A DNA stretch of 64,000 bases from Geminicoccaceae bacterium. Its GTDB lineage: Bacteria; Pseudomonadota; Alphaproteobacteria; Geminicoccales; Geminicoccaceae. The stretch lies in the NCBI GenBank assembly GCA_028285265.1, contig JANQPX010000013.1, forward strand, positions 1-64,000, in the 5' to 3' direction. Every line of letters starts with the position of its first letter. Within the stretch, counting starts at the first letter, position 1. The notes under the pieces were generated by a model. The model was not told the origin of the DNA. It saw only the letters and a program-made list of their open reading frames with translations, and did not search any database. This document shows positions 26,621 through 35,732 of the stretch, one piece after another. The translations under genes were made by a program, and so were the position numbers.

Positions 26621-28300
26621 ATGGGAACACGGGTGCTGTCGCTTTGGCTGCCTTATTTCGCAACCGATCGCGTTGGGCGGGATCATCGGGGATCGGCGTC
26701 AGCGCTACGGCATCTCCCGCAGGCAATCTGCAACGGAGAAGATCAGCTTGTTGCCCTTTGTCCTCGCGCCGAGCGTGCAGGATTGCGGCCTGGCATGGCC
26801 AGCCGTACAGCTGTCCAGCAGGTTCCCGGCTTGCGGCTCCATTCTGTTGACCGTGCTCGCGACCAAGCTTTCCTTGATCACGTCCTTTCTTGGTGCGAAC
26901 ACTACACGCCCTTTGCAACAGTCGATCGAAGCTTTCCCGATGGCAAGGGCGCTGCATTTTGGCTCGACATTGGAAATTCAGCCCATCTTGCTGGCGGTGA
27001 ACCCAGCCTACTGGCAAAGCTTCTCGGCAAGTTCAAACGCGAAGGGATTAAGGCACGCGCAGCAATCGCCGATCATCCGGGAACGGCTTGGGCAGCCTGT
27101 CGGTTCGGAGGAGAGGAACAATCCATCTTGCCGACCAATGCTGCACGTGTCGCGCTCGCGCCCATGCCGATGGGTGCGCTTCGCTTGGAAAGCAATCATT
27201 GCAAGGCGATCGAAAGCGCCGGCCTTGACCGCATTGAACATCTCTATGCACTGCCGAGACGCTCGCTAAGTACTCGTTTTGGCGATCACGTCGCAACGAG
27301 GTTGGATCAGGCCCTTGGTCTCGTCGACGAGCCGATCGCGACGGATATGCCGCGCCCGGCACAGCAAGCGCAATTGATCTTTGCCGAGCCGATGACAAGT
27401 CCCGACATGCTTCCCTCCCTCATTGAGCGTCTCGTCCGCCAACTCTCCGTTGGCCTCGAGGCCGCAGGTCTCGGCGCGAGACGTCTAACCATGGCTCTTT
27501 TTCGTGTCGACAATAGCGCCATCACCTGTTCCGTGGGAACGTCCCGCCCTTCACGAGACGTTGGAGAACTGACGGCTCTGATCGGCGATCGCTTCGATGG
27601 CATCGATCTCGGATTCGGCCTTGATCGCGTGATTCTGGACGCCGTCGAGATCGAACCTCTCTTGCCGGAAACGATCCGGTGGCAAGGTCTCGGCACTGCC
27701 ATCGATACCCCGCGTCCCGACCTCGCGAAACGCCACCATCTGCGAGCCTTGAACAATGTTGGTAATGACAATGGTCATCTGCATGGGGAAGGATGGCAGC
27801 CTGGTGGTGAATCGGCGGCGAAGAACCAACCATTACCGCCTTTTTTGACCCCTGGTCGTCATGACACACCGCTTTTGCCCGTGGCAGGCGCGTCATCTGC
27901 GGCGCTCGCACTGACCTCGGAAGCCATCAATGCTCCGGCGATCAGAGAGACCGTGCCCAGCCCTCTTCGCCTCCTACGTCAGCCTGAACCGATCGAAGCG
28001 ATCGCTTCATTACCTGGTGAGCCTCCAGTTCTATTTCGTTGGCGTCAACGCTTGCACAAAGTGGTGAGTGCTAGAGGCCCCGAAACCGTTGCTCCCGATT
28101 GGTGGCTATGCCCAGAAGCTGATGGTTTGACGTCATCGCCAGCTGAAAGAGGTCGCCATAGTCGTCGTCATGCCGGACTTCGCAATTACTTCGCCGTGGA
28201 GGACAGCGAAGGCTCCCGCTTTTGGCTTTTCAAAGATGGTGCTGGCAACGAAGCAGAGGGCCCTCTACCCCGTTGGTTCCTGCATGGAATCTTTGGGTGA
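26621..28300 (+). CDS. imuB: ImuB-type Y-family DNA polymerase-like protein
   Basis: 559 residues. ImuB proteins belong to the Y-family but usually lack polymerase acids; they act as an adaptor between the beta clamp and DnaE2 in error-prone damage tolerance. The start MGTRVLSLWLPYFATDR is the typical ImuB start, and AGGGAG precedes ATG 26621, so it is preferred over ATGs at 26606 and 26615. The N-terminal 300 residues follow the palm/finger layout (AERAGLRPGMASRTA, DIGNSAHLAGGE), and the long C-terminal extension is family-typical. A LexA box lies upstream. The usual partners imuA and dnaE2 are not adjacent, which is unusual. Confidence 0.88.
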   Translation: MGTRVLSLWLPYFATDRVGRDHRGSASALRHLPQAICNGEDQLVALCPRAERAGLRPGMASRTAVQQVPGLRLHSVDRARDQAFLDHVLSWCEHYTPFATVDRSFPDGKGAAFWLDIGNSAHLAGGEPSLLAKLLGKFKREGIKARAAIADHPGTAWAACRFGGEEQSILPTNAARVALAPMPMGALRLESNHCKAIESAGLDRIEHLYALPRRSLSTRFGDHVATRLDQALGLVDEPIATDMPRPAQQAQLIFAEPMTSPDMLPSLIERLVRQLSVGLEAAGLGARRLTMALFRVDNSAITCSVGTSRPSRDVGELTALIGDRFDGIDLGFGLDRVILDAVEIEPLLPETIRWQGLGTAIDTPRPDLAKRHHLRALNNVGNDNGHLHGEGWQPGGESAAKNQPLPPFLTPGRHDTPLLPVAGASSAALALTSEAINAPAIRETVPSPLRLLRQPEPIEAIASLPGEPPVLFRWRQRLHKVVSARGPETVAPDWWLCPEADGLTSSPAERGRHSRRHAGLRNYFAVEDSEGSRFWLFKDGAGNEAEGPLPRWFLHGIFG

Positions 28301-28426
28301 CTCTTCAGGCGTGATGCCCTCATGGAAGCTGTACTTTCGATGAATGGTGCGTTCAGGCCTCGCTAACTTCCGGACTGCTAAGCCACCGTTGTCACTTGGC
28401 AATTATCGCAATCCGGGGAAATGATG

Positions 28427-29005
28427 ATGAAGATACTGATTGCCCATGGCGTCATCCTGGGCCTGACTGCCATCGCCCTTCCCGCCGCCGCGCAAGATGT
28501 CGGCAGCAACCCGACGGGCCCCTATATCGGCGCAGCACTCGGGCTTGAGTATTATGGTGACGATGATGTGGCGGAGCTTGACACTGGTGGCTCGCTCAAC
28601 CTCCAGCTTGGCTATCGGTTCAGCGACAATTGGCGGGCAGAACTCGAGGGCGGCGTCACCGGGATCGGCGTTGACGGATCTGATGACGATGTTCTCGCCC
28701 TCGCCCGGGGCACGATCGGCGTCTATTACGATTTCCAAAGCAGCGACAATCTGTTGGTGCCCTATGTTGGCGCTGGAATCGGGATCGCCGGTGTCGGTTT
28801 CGACTTCGAAGACGTCGACGATGACGACGAAGACTTCGAGAGCGAGTTCACTTGGCATGCTGAAGCTGGTCTATCACTCAATGTGACACCGCACTTTGCC
28901 ATCGTCCCGGCCTATCGATACACCTGGATCGACAATAGCGAGGACGTCACCGAAGACAGTCTAAGAGGTCACGCTTTTCGGCTCGGCGCACGCGTTAGCT
29001 TCTAA
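28427..29005 (+). CDS. Outer-membrane beta-barrel protein
   Basis: 192 residues from the third of three consecutive ATGs; the GGGGAA ribosome site favours it. Signal peptide about 1-22 ending in AAAQD. The rest shows alternating beta strands of a small eight-stranded barrel (GPYIGAALGLEYYG, GGSLNLQLGYRFS, GTIGVYYDF) and ends in aromatic Phe (ARVSF), as outer-membrane proteins do. One loop is a long acidic run (DFEDVDDDDEDFE), which could bind cations. OmpA/OmpW-like in general form; no specific function. Followed by a terminator-like hairpin. Confidence 0.85.
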   Translation: MKILIAHGVILGLTAIALPAAAQDVGSNPTGPYIGAALGLEYYGDDDVAELDTGGSLNLQLGYRFSDNWRAELEGGVTGIGVDGSDDDVLALARGTIGVYYDFQSSDNLLVPYVGAGIGIAGVGFDFEDVDDDDEDFESEFTWHAEAGLSLNVTPHFAIVPAYRYTWIDNSEDVTEDSLRGHAFRLGARVSF

Positions 29006-29026
29006 CCAGATTGGTCATCAAGACAC

Positions 29027-29050
29027 CCGCACTGCCAATGCGCAGTGCGG
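29027..29050 (+). terminator. Probable intrinsic terminator
   Basis: Perfect nine-pair stem CCGCACTGC/GCAGTGCGG with a six-base loop, 22 bases after the barrel gene, followed by CTTTCCCTC. The T-run is short, so efficiency is uncertain. Confidence 0.6.
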
Positions 29051-29232
29051 CTTTCCCTCACCTAGTGGCAGCATCACTTTGGTTTTCGGAGCGATAACGG
29101 CCATCGACGGATCGTATCATCACGCCGGTGAAACGTTCACCGCTGGCAGAGTTCTCCACCAAGATGTCGAGTCCTAAAAGACTGAGCTGACCTTGCGATC
29201 GCGGTGAACGGAAACGAGCCGAGAATGAGCCG

Positions 29233-29709
29233 TCACTGTCGAGCCCAAAAGCGAGTGAAGCCTCGACGTTTGGGCAGCTTTGGCCCCTCGCCACCCCGCC
29301 AGTTGGTCGTATAGATTGTACCCTTACCAACATTGCAGGCCTCACAAAGGACCTGCAGATTAGCAGGGTCGAGAGCGAGTTCCGGATGTCGGGAGCGTGG
29401 ATAAATGTGGTCGACGTGGAATGTGCCTTCACCCATCTTGCCGCAACATTCACAAGCCAGCATGCCATAGCGTTCGCGATTAGCCTCAAGCGTGTCGACA
29501 CGCAGACGACGCCATTTGTACGAACGATAGAAACTGTCTGCCATCTCTGGCTCTTCAGCACGGCGGGTGACGAAGGCGATTGTCAGCCCGATGAGACCAA
29601 TAAGAACACGCAGCACCAAACGCGGCAGTCGCCAAAGCAACGTCAATATGATGAATCGCAAAACCCGCCATTCCAATGATGCCTTTCGTTTCGCTCTGGA
29701 CTTTGCCAT
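29233..29709 (-). CDS. HNH endonuclease-domain protein with N-terminal membrane segment
   Basis: 158 residues. Residues 12-47 contain a long hydrophobic run (WRVLRFIILTLLW, VLIGLIGLTIAFV) that looks like one or two membrane passes. The C-terminal half is an HNH domain: CECCG, FHVDHIYPRSRHPELALD, NLQVLCEACNVGKG; both zinc cysteine pairs and the HVDH/N/H residues are complete. The start at 29709 has AAGAAGGG upstream. Most free HNH nucleases are soluble, so a membrane-bound form is unusual; it could act on incoming DNA or have lost nuclease function. The neighbours give no phage or restriction context. Confidence 0.75.
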   Translation of the reverse strand: MAKSRAKRKASLEWRVLRFIILTLLWRLPRLVLRVLIGLIGLTIAFVTRRAEEPEMADSFYRSYKWRRLRVDTLEANRERYGMLACECCGKMGEGTFHVDHIYPRSRHPELALDPANLQVLCEACNVGKGTIYTTNWRGGEGPKLPKRRGFTRFWARQ

Positions 29710-29837
29710 CAGGGCCCTTCTTGCAAACGTCATCGCACAGCCGACGCGAGCGTCAGATATACACTGCAAATGCCGGGAGAACAAAGAGGGAACTTGATCG
29801 AGCAGCACCGAACACCTAGACGTCAGCACCAGTCCAG

Positions 29838-30263
29838 CTAGTCATGGACAACCACGTCGTCACCACTTTGCGCATACTGTGGCAGATCGTCGTCGAGACG
29901 GTAGTAATCCCCTTTATCCGCAACGAAGATGTGGGCTGCGGTTACCAAACCGGTTTCGCCATCGATCGAGCCCGCAGCAATCGCGATTCGATCAGCGCCG
30001 TCAGCCCGCCAAAACAGCATCGACCCGCATGCGCCGCAAAAGCCCCGTTGTGCCTTATCGCTGGCGCGGTACCAACGAAGCTCCCTGTCATCGATAAGTT
30101 CGAAATATTTCATGCGCACCCGGGTCGCGGGCAGATAGTGTCCGGTCTGCTTTCGACATTGGCCGCAATGACATCCGACGACATCGCTCAGCTGGCGCGT
30201 CACACGATACCGAACACCACCGCAGAGACAGGACCCAACTTTCTCAAACGGCTCACTGCTCAT
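29838..30263 (-). CDS. GFA family (CENP-V/glutathione-dependent formaldehyde-activating enzyme-like) protein
   Basis: 141 residues with the zinc-binding pattern of the GFA family: CLCGGVRY, GCHCGQCRKQTG and GFCGACGS. Family members bind zinc through these cysteines and some bind glutathione; most, including this one, have no proven reaction. The alternative is a structural zinc protein. Same strand as the HNH gene, eight bases beyond that longer frame and about 128 bases before its true start, so a shared transcript is possible. Confidence 0.88.
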   Translation of the reverse strand: MSSEPFEKVGSCLCGGVRYRVTRQLSDVVGCHCGQCRKQTGHYLPATRVRMKYFELIDDRELRWYRASDKAQRGFCGACGSMLFWRADGADRIAIAAGSIDGETGLVTAAHIFVADKGDYYRLDDDLPQYAQSGDDVVVHD

Positions 30264-30659
30264 CGTGATCCTCCTAACCCGTCATCGTGACAAACCGAAT
30301 CCGTGGATACTCACTCAATCACAAACCGCGGTCTGGGAAGACTGCGTTCCTAAGGTTCGATCGTTTTCAATCGAGTCATCAACATTAACGAGCAAAGTCT
30401 ATCAAAGGTAGAAGAGTGTGCGTCAGTCCCTTTGAAAACGCCGTTACCTCTTGCGGTCGACGGCATACAACGTTATTTCGAGGACCATCAATGCAGAACA
30501 TGACGCTGACGTTATAACTGCCTCGGTGAGGATGGGCCTCAGGCTTTCGACATTGATGTAATCCTGAATCAGCCCTGAGCGATTGATCGTTCAGTCTTCG
30601 ACCAGTCGTGGGGACCTCTTCGAGGAATCTGGGAATTCGGTTCGCAAGTGGAGTTGTCG
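30264..30659. other. Gene-free stretch
   Basis: About 400 bases between the divergent GFA gene and the SH3 protein gene. No frame with coding character and no RNA gene recognised. Promoters for both neighbours must lie here. Confidence 0.55.
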
Positions 30660-31478
30660 ATGAGACTTGTCATCGCCACGACATCGTTGGCCATCCTCTT
30701 AGGCTCATTGGTCAACCTTTCGGGGATGGCTTTGGCCGCGGAAGGTGATATTTGGGCAGTCAATCGTACTAACATCAATGTGCGCTCGGGGCCGAGCACA
30801 ACGACCGATGTCCTGGCGACGGTCAATCCTGGCGACAAGATCGTTGAGATCGCCGCAAAGGGTGAGTGGTTCTACGCGGAGTTCCCAGATCATAACATGC
30901 GCGGCTGGATCTTCGGCCCGCTTCTGGTCAAATCCGACAGTGCCGAAACCGTAGGGACGGCGACGGCCGTTCCATCAGCCGCGCCAGCAAATGGCGTCGA
31001 GGTTACGGCTCAAGAGGTACCGACGCCGAGTGCCAAGGTCGTCGTTCCGGTCACACCGGCAGCCGTGCCAACGGCGGCGCCAGCCCAGGAAGCACAGACG
31101 AACGCCACGGCAGCTTCGTCTTTACCGTCGGCAACACAGAAAGCGGCTCCTGAACCCGCAGCTGCTGCGACGGCTGTTGTGGCAACGGGCAATGAGCCTG
31201 CTGCAGTCAAGACATTTCGTGAGACTGTTGCCGAGTTGAACGAGAGAGCCGTCTCAGTCGCCGGCATCAATCTTTTTAATGATGTACGTTCAGCCGGTGG
31301 CGGTGCCGTTCAGGTGCTGGCCACGGAAACATGGGCTAGCGTGCCTGAAGCTGGTCAAAGCAGCTACATGAACGCGCTGTTCGACCGCTGGCAATCGATG
31401 GCGGGTGGACTGGGCCCGTTATCCCTGCAGATTATCGACCCGAACGGTCAGGTTATGATGGAGCGCTCGGGTTCCTGA
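30660..31478 (+). CDS. Secreted SH3-domain protein
   Basis: 272 residues from ATG 30660, which has GGAG upstream; an earlier in-frame start lies 12 bases before. Signal peptide about 1-27 ending in ALAAEGD. A bacterial SH3 domain follows (RTNINVRSGPSTTTDVLATV...WFYAEFPDHNMRGWIFGPLL, about 32-92). Next is an Ala/Pro/Thr-rich linker of about 100 residues, then a folded C-terminal part (ETVAELNERAVSVAGINLF..., SSYMNALFDRWQSMAGG). Probably periplasmic, binding cell wall; function not known. The DUF6489 gene follows after about 50 bases. Confidence 0.75.
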   Translation: MRLVIATTSLAILLGSLVNLSGMALAAEGDIWAVNRTNINVRSGPSTTTDVLATVNPGDKIVEIAAKGEWFYAEFPDHNMRGWIFGPLLVKSDSAETVGTATAVPSAAPANGVEVTAQEVPTPSAKVVVPVTPAAVPTAAPAQEAQTNATAASSLPSATQKAAPEPAAAATAVVATGNEPAAVKTFRETVAELNERAVSVAGINLFNDVRSAGGGAVQVLATETWASVPEAGQSSYMNALFDRWQSMAGGLGPLSLQIIDPNGQVMMERSGS

Positions 31479-31530
31479 CGGATGACATCCCAACCTGGTC
31501 CAACTGTTCCCAACAGGTGAGCACCAAACC

Positions 31531-31806
31531 ATGAAGATCACCGTCGATATTGAATGCACGCCCCACGAGGCCAGAACATTCTTCGGCCTACCGAACATTG
31601 AGCCTTTGCAAGACCAGCTGCTTGAGCAATTACAGCAGCAATTGTCGAGTTATCTCAAGAGCACCGATCCCGAAGCCATGCTAAAACTTTGGCTCCCCGA
31701 AGGAATCAAAGGCCTGAACCAAATACAGGAACATTTCTGGCAGCAGGTGATGACCGGCATGACCTCAGGAGGCAGCGGCGGCGGCGCAACCAAAAAGAAA
31801 GGGTGA
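31531..31806 (+). CDS. DUF6489 family protein
   Basis: 91 residues. The start MKITVDIECTPHEARTFFGLP is the conserved head of this alphaproteobacterial family, followed by a helical section (LEQLQQQLSSYL, WLPEGIKGLNQIQEHFW) and a Gly/Ser/Lys tail. Function unknown. A ribosome site AGGTGAG lies before the ATG. It sits just downstream of the SH3 gene on the same strand. Confidence 0.75.
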   Translation: MKITVDIECTPHEARTFFGLPNIEPLQDQLLEQLQQQLSSYLKSTDPEAMLKLWLPEGIKGLNQIQEHFWQQVMTGMTSGGSGGGATKKKG

Positions 31807-32207
31807 CCGCTGACATCGAACGTGGGCGTCCATCGTCACCACTGATTCAGTCATCTGTCTCCGAGGGCGTGAGCCCCATCGATAGGCCAACGCTCCACGC
31901 AACCCTGCGATCACCAGGTCACGACCGGCCAACGCTGGCATCTTGAGGTTATCGGACCCGCAAAGAGCATCTTAGGATGGGGTAGACTGACCGCATCAAC
32001 GATAGGTCCGAAGCCTACCAAGCAACCATCTTCGATCTAGCTCCAAACGGCCCAGAGTCCGGCGATCCGTTGCTGTTCGCGAGACGTCCATCAAATAGAC
32101 GACGAACGCATCACGAACAATTGTGAAAAAATTCGTTCGCTGGTGGCGGAATAGCGGCTCGGATTCGGCGTTGACAGACATATCAGGTGGACGATTTTGG
32201 AGACAGC
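31807..32207. other. Gene-free stretch
   Basis: About 400 bases between the DUF6489 gene and the DUF4168-like gene. No credible frame on either strand and no RNA structure I can name. Confidence 0.5.
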
Positions 32208-32564
32208 ATGCTTCAAGGACCGCTGCCAAAGATCGCCGGTGCTTTAGTGGTCGTTTTCATGGTCATTGCCCTTTGGAATGCTCATGGTGCTGCAACGGTC
32301 GATCCCATGGATCACAAAATTGAGGCTTTTGTCGAAGCTGCGTCCGCTGTTGATCAGGTTAAAGCGGTTTGGCAACCAAAAATTGCCAGTGCTGATGCCG
32401 ACAAGGCCGCCGGCTTACGTCAGGAAGCCAACAAAGAGATTCGAAGAAGTATTGATGCTGTCGACGGCATTTCCTTTGCGGACTACCAAAGCATTCGCCA
32501 ACGTCTTGCATCGGATCCGGAATTGCTTGCGCGCGTGACCGATATTATGCGCGACCAGCGATGA
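32208..32564 (+). CDS. DUF4168-like exported protein
   Basis: 118 residues from ATG 32208 with GGAG upstream; a GTG 21 bases earlier is less likely. N-terminal hydrophobic segment (about 8-25), then a helical domain with the DUF4168 pattern: KIEAFVEAASAVDQVKAVW near the start and ISFADYQSIRQRLASDPELLARV at the end. Probably anchored in or exported across the inner membrane. Function unknown. It converges on the Gfo/Idh/MocA gene. Confidence 0.65.
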   Translation: MLQGPLPKIAGALVVVFMVIALWNAHGAATVDPMDHKIEAFVEAASAVDQVKAVWQPKIASADADKAAGLRQEANKEIRRSIDAVDGISFADYQSIRQRLASDPELLARVTDIMRDQR

Positions 32565-32615
32565 CACACTTGACCTTTTGGTCTTGACCTTGATCTTGAC
32601 GGCCAAGCGCGCTTT

Positions 32616-33647
32616 TCATCCGCAATCCTCGATCGATAGAAACCTCTTTCGAGCAGCAGACTGGTAGATCAACTCCTCGATCTCGAGATTTTTGAGATAG
32701 TCACGTCCACTATTCTCAAGAGGTTCACCCTCCGTGAGATGCGCCAAGACATGCCGTTGTAGAGCGAGCACGCAATCACCGCCAAATCCGATGTCGTGCC
32801 ATTGATAGATATGCGGTTCCTCATCGCCCTGATGACCACGCCGCCAAAGCCTACCATTGCCGTCGAGGCGCAGTGTTCCGGACACCCCTTCGAGCAACAG
32901 CTCTCCCATCGTTAGCCTAGGATTTGCCGCGGGAAAGCCGATAAGACGATTGCCGTCGAAGAGCCCGGTTGCGCCGGAGGCGAAGGACAAGAGCAGATGA
33001 CCGGAGTCCTCGCCAGCGATCACGGGATTGAGCTTTCTGAGATGCGCAAACACGCCGGTAACCTCGCCCATCAGATAGCGGAAGCTATCGATAAGGTGGA
33101 TCGCGGTCTCGTGGACCAAAAAGCGTTTCATGGTTTGGAAATAGGGCTGACGATCGAGATAAGCGTTCGGCCCCTGACCATCGCCAGGCCGGAGACGGAA
33201 GCTGATATTGGTCACCTCGCCGAGAGCACCACTTTCGATCACCTGTTTGGCTTCGCGATACCACGGCTGAAATCGAAAGTTCTCGTGAACGGCAAAAACA
33301 ATACCAGCAGCCTCGGCCTGCTCGACCATGGCCTCGGCTGTGTTCAGATCGCCGCCAAGGGGTTTTTGGCAGATGACATGTACCCCTCGTGACGCCGCCA
33401 CGTCGAGGAGCGTTTGGTGAGCATTTGGCGGAGCTGCAATGTCGAGGAGATCGGGCTCGGTCGCGTCCAACATCGTGGCGACATCATCGAACAGATCGTC
33501 GATTCCAAAACGTTGGCTTACAGTATCAAGACCTGCGGGATCCAGCGAGGCGGCACCAACCAGGCGCACCCCTGGCAGTCGGGTCCATGCGTCGTAATGA
33601 AATTGGCTGAAGAATCCGGTCCCAACGACAGCGACCTTGAGGCTCAT
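32616..33647 (-). CDS. Gfo/Idh/MocA family NAD(P)-dependent oxidoreductase
   Basis: 343 residues from ATG 33647 (AAGGGAA upstream). The N-terminal Rossmann fold has VAVVGTGFFSQFHYDAW; ICQKPLGGD carries the family lysine-proline (normally EKP). The C-terminal alpha/beta domain has FRFQPWYREAK and HETAIHLIDSFRYLMG, with the catalytic-type histidine and aspartate. Such enzymes oxidise or reduce sugars, inositol or related polyols. No sugar transporter or kinase is adjacent, so the substrate is open. Confidence 0.9.
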   Translation of the reverse strand: MSLKVAVVGTGFFSQFHYDAWTRLPGVRLVGAASLDPAGLDTVSQRFGIDDLFDDVATMLDATEPDLLDIAAPPNAHQTLLDVAASRGVHVICQKPLGGDLNTAEAMVEQAEAAGIVFAVHENFRFQPWYREAKQVIESGALGEVTNISFRLRPGDGQGPNAYLDRQPYFQTMKRFLVHETAIHLIDSFRYLMGEVTGVFAHLRKLNPVIAGEDSGHLLLSFASGATGLFDGNRLIGFPAANPRLTMGELLLEGVSGTLRLDGNGRLWRRGHQGDEEPHIYQWHDIGFGGDCVLALQRHVLAHLTEGEPLENSGRDYLKNLEIEELIYQSAARKRFLSIEDCG

Positions 33648-33835
33648 ATTCGCATTCCCTTCCAAGACATCATGACCGACAAGGCCTTAGCAGCCCTCCA
33701 TCATGCACCACTCTCCCGTTTCGGACATTCCGCCCACGCGACGCTCGGCCGTTGTAACCTTAACGGAAAAATAGGGAAATGCGCGCAGACTTGGCGTTGA
33801 TCACGCCATCGTCCGGTTCGGATTCGAGGACAACA

Positions 33836-34903
33836 ATGTCAATGATAGCAAGACCAGGCCTAATCGGTCATGCGGCCTGCGCCGTTGTCGCTCTTTTGCT
33901 CCCCGTTCTTTCCGGATGTCAAAGTCCGCCGTCGGCCGAGTCAAGCCGTGCGATCGAACCCTGGCACGTTCTGGAGCGAGTCGGCAATGTGCGCTCCGCG
34001 ATGACATCCTCTGCACTGACTGAGGCAATCCAACCAGGCGACATCATCGTCAATGGGCGCATTGTGTCCACGGGGAAAGGTGGCTCGGCAATTCTCAAAG
34101 GAAATGGCCTCCAGCTCACCCTTGGCGACATGACCTCCGTCCAGCTGCCAACAGCTGCAATGTCCGATCTTGTCCTAAATAGCGGCAGGCTTCGTGTGCG
34201 CGCAGCGACGGCGGTCAATCAAACGACACGCATTGTCACTGAGGACTTTGACATCCACAGCGCAAGTACGACCTTTTTGCTGCTTGCGAATCCCGATGGC
34301 GCAACCTTGTCGGTCGATTCCGGTAGTGTTGTCCTTACGACGAGGGATGGTCTGTATCGAACGCTGCTATCGAGCGGCGCCAGCGCAATGATCAATCGTG
34401 TCAATGGCGACGACGTAATGATCAAGCGGGCGTCCAACGAAACTTACGAAAAGCTCGCACCATTGGCTGCCGACATGCCTGACCAAGTCCCGGCATCATT
34501 GACGGCGGCGCCACCGACAATCGACAGTCCTAACAAGCCAAAGGCGGAGGAAGCCACCGTCGATGCCATCATCCGTCTAGCCTCTCGCCCTCGTGCAGCC
34601 GTCCGATCCGAGACGAAACGTACGCCAGAGCCCAACATCAATGATCAAGCTCAGGCCACCATGCAGCCCCCCATCGATCCCATGAATGCCGAGATTGTTC
34701 CTGCGCTTTCGCAGCCGAAGCCCGCTCCCGTTTTCATCGAACCGCTCAACGTTTGGCCCTTGTCCACCACCCCGGTGCCATCGGTCCTCGAAGACGATGA
34801 AAGCACACAACCGCCCAGCCGAGCTCCCGACCTACCGAACGAACTGGATCCCCTAAAGCTGCAGTTCGAACTCCTGACTGAAGGTCTGACCGAAGACCTC
34901 TAA
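33836..34903 (+). CDS. FecR-like lipoprotein
   Basis: 355 residues from ATG 33836 (AGGA upstream). Lipoprotein signal peptide with lipobox VLSGC. Residues about 40-195 resemble a FecR beta-domain: ILKGNGLQLTLGDMTSVQLP, LNSGRLRVRAAT, SVDSGSVVLTTRDG. The remainder is Pro/Ala/Glu-rich and probably unstructured. FecR domains normally control ECF sigma factors or bind carbohydrate or peptidoglycan in the periplasm; no sigma factor or TonB receptor is near, and the lipid anchor is unlike classical FecR. Function unknown. Confidence 0.65.
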   Translation: MSMIARPGLIGHAACAVVALLLPVLSGCQSPPSAESSRAIEPWHVLERVGNVRSAMTSSALTEAIQPGDIIVNGRIVSTGKGGSAILKGNGLQLTLGDMTSVQLPTAAMSDLVLNSGRLRVRAATAVNQTTRIVTEDFDIHSASTTFLLLANPDGATLSVDSGSVVLTTRDGLYRTLLSSGASAMINRVNGDDVMIKRASNETYEKLAPLAADMPDQVPASLTAAPPTIDSPNKPKAEEATVDAIIRLASRPRAAVRSETKRTPEPNINDQAQATMQPPIDPMNAEIVPALSQPKPAPVFIEPLNVWPLSTTPVPSVLEDDESTQPPSRAPDLPNELDPLKLQFELLTEGLTEDL

Positions 34904-35077
34904 TCTTCGGCTGGCGCACGCCTCTGGTTTTGAATCCTCACCATCAGCGATGTTGTGCGTCGAAGCGTTGGTTACCGTCGATGAGATCAATGGCCGACGG
35001 GTCTGAGCGACCGAAACGTCGTCCTAAAGCAAATCAGCACCATATCATTGAAGGCGATGACTCCGGACACGCCGATA

Positions 35078-35572
35078 TCACGCCCGCAAATCCCCTCCTT
35101 CTAGCACCCGAAGGTTCTCAATCGTTGCTGGATCCAGTGCCAGGGATCGATCTGCCGCCGCTTTGGCAGCCATTGCAACGATGTCACCAAATCTCTCAAT
35201 GGTCGAATCGACCTTGAGCACGCCACCGTTCGCGCGAATCGACAACTGATACCATCCTGGAGATGATCGTCTTGGAACCCCGTAATGCGCTAACTTGAGT
35301 GAGGTGATCTCGGGCCATCGGAGGGTCTGGCGTCTCGTACCGCTTAAACAAATGCCCTCTTCTGTTAACTCGATTGACGAGCATAGCTGCTCGATCAGTC
35401 GAGCGGTGAAGAGGATGAAGACCATGCCCATGGCAAGGAGCAAGATCGCGAGCGGCCACGCGACATCAAGAATAGCGAGGGGTCCGAACGACACGGCTAA
35501 ACCGAAGACCGAGCGCAAGCCGTCCATCAAAAGAGAACCCATGGAATAACGGTGGATACTCAAAGCCGACAT
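35078..35572 (-). CDS. Membrane protein with PH-like domain
   Basis: 164 residues. Two membrane segments about 20-58, then a beta-rich soluble part (SSIELTEEGICLSG, LRWPEITSLKLAHYG, GVLKVDSTIERFGDI) like the PH-type domain of small bacterial membrane proteins. GGGAG lies before the ATG. It stands alone; a strong hairpin lies about 30 bases upstream of its start. Function unknown. Confidence 0.6.
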   Translation of the reverse strand: MSALSIHRYSMGSLLMDGLRSVFGLAVSFGPLAILDVAWPLAILLLAMGMVFILFTARLIEQLCSSIELTEEGICLSGTRRQTLRWPEITSLKLAHYGVPRRSSPGWYQLSIRANGGVLKVDSTIERFGDIVAMAAKAAADRSLALDPATIENLRVLEGGDLRA

Positions 35573-35602
35573 AAACTCCCACTCAGTCTAACACCCTGTC
35601 AC

Positions 35603-35637
35603 CCATTGACCAAACCAAGTTGTCTTGGGGTCAATGG
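35603..35637. repeat. Strong inverted repeat upstream of the PH-like gene
   Basis: CCATTGACC pairs perfectly with GGTCAATGG; inside, CCAAG pairs with CTTGG around a TTGT loop, with three unpaired A on one side. No T-run follows. The place, 31 bases upstream of a start codon, suggests an operator or a 5' leader structure. Confidence 0.6.
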
Positions 35638-35717
35638 TCATTATTGCTACAACGTCACTGAAGCCAGCGCGACGAGCTGGCATGGGCCAACCGTCATGTC
35701 GTTAGCCCCCTAACGTG

Positions 35718-35732
35718 TTAACCGTCTAGTAA
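35718..35732 (+). promoter_or_regulatory. CtrA-like site (one mismatch)
   Basis: TTAACCGTCTAGTAA fits TTAA-N7-GTAA; the CtrA consensus is TTAA-N7-TTAA. It lies about 210 bases before the HisKA gene. Such near-matches arise by chance, so confidence is low. Confidence 0.3.

Noticed and set aside
26437..26850. 137-residue plus-strand frame across the imuB start, considered as imuA or an SOS inhibitor
   Set aside because: No ImuA or SulA features; it overlaps the conserved ImuB N-terminus in another frame.
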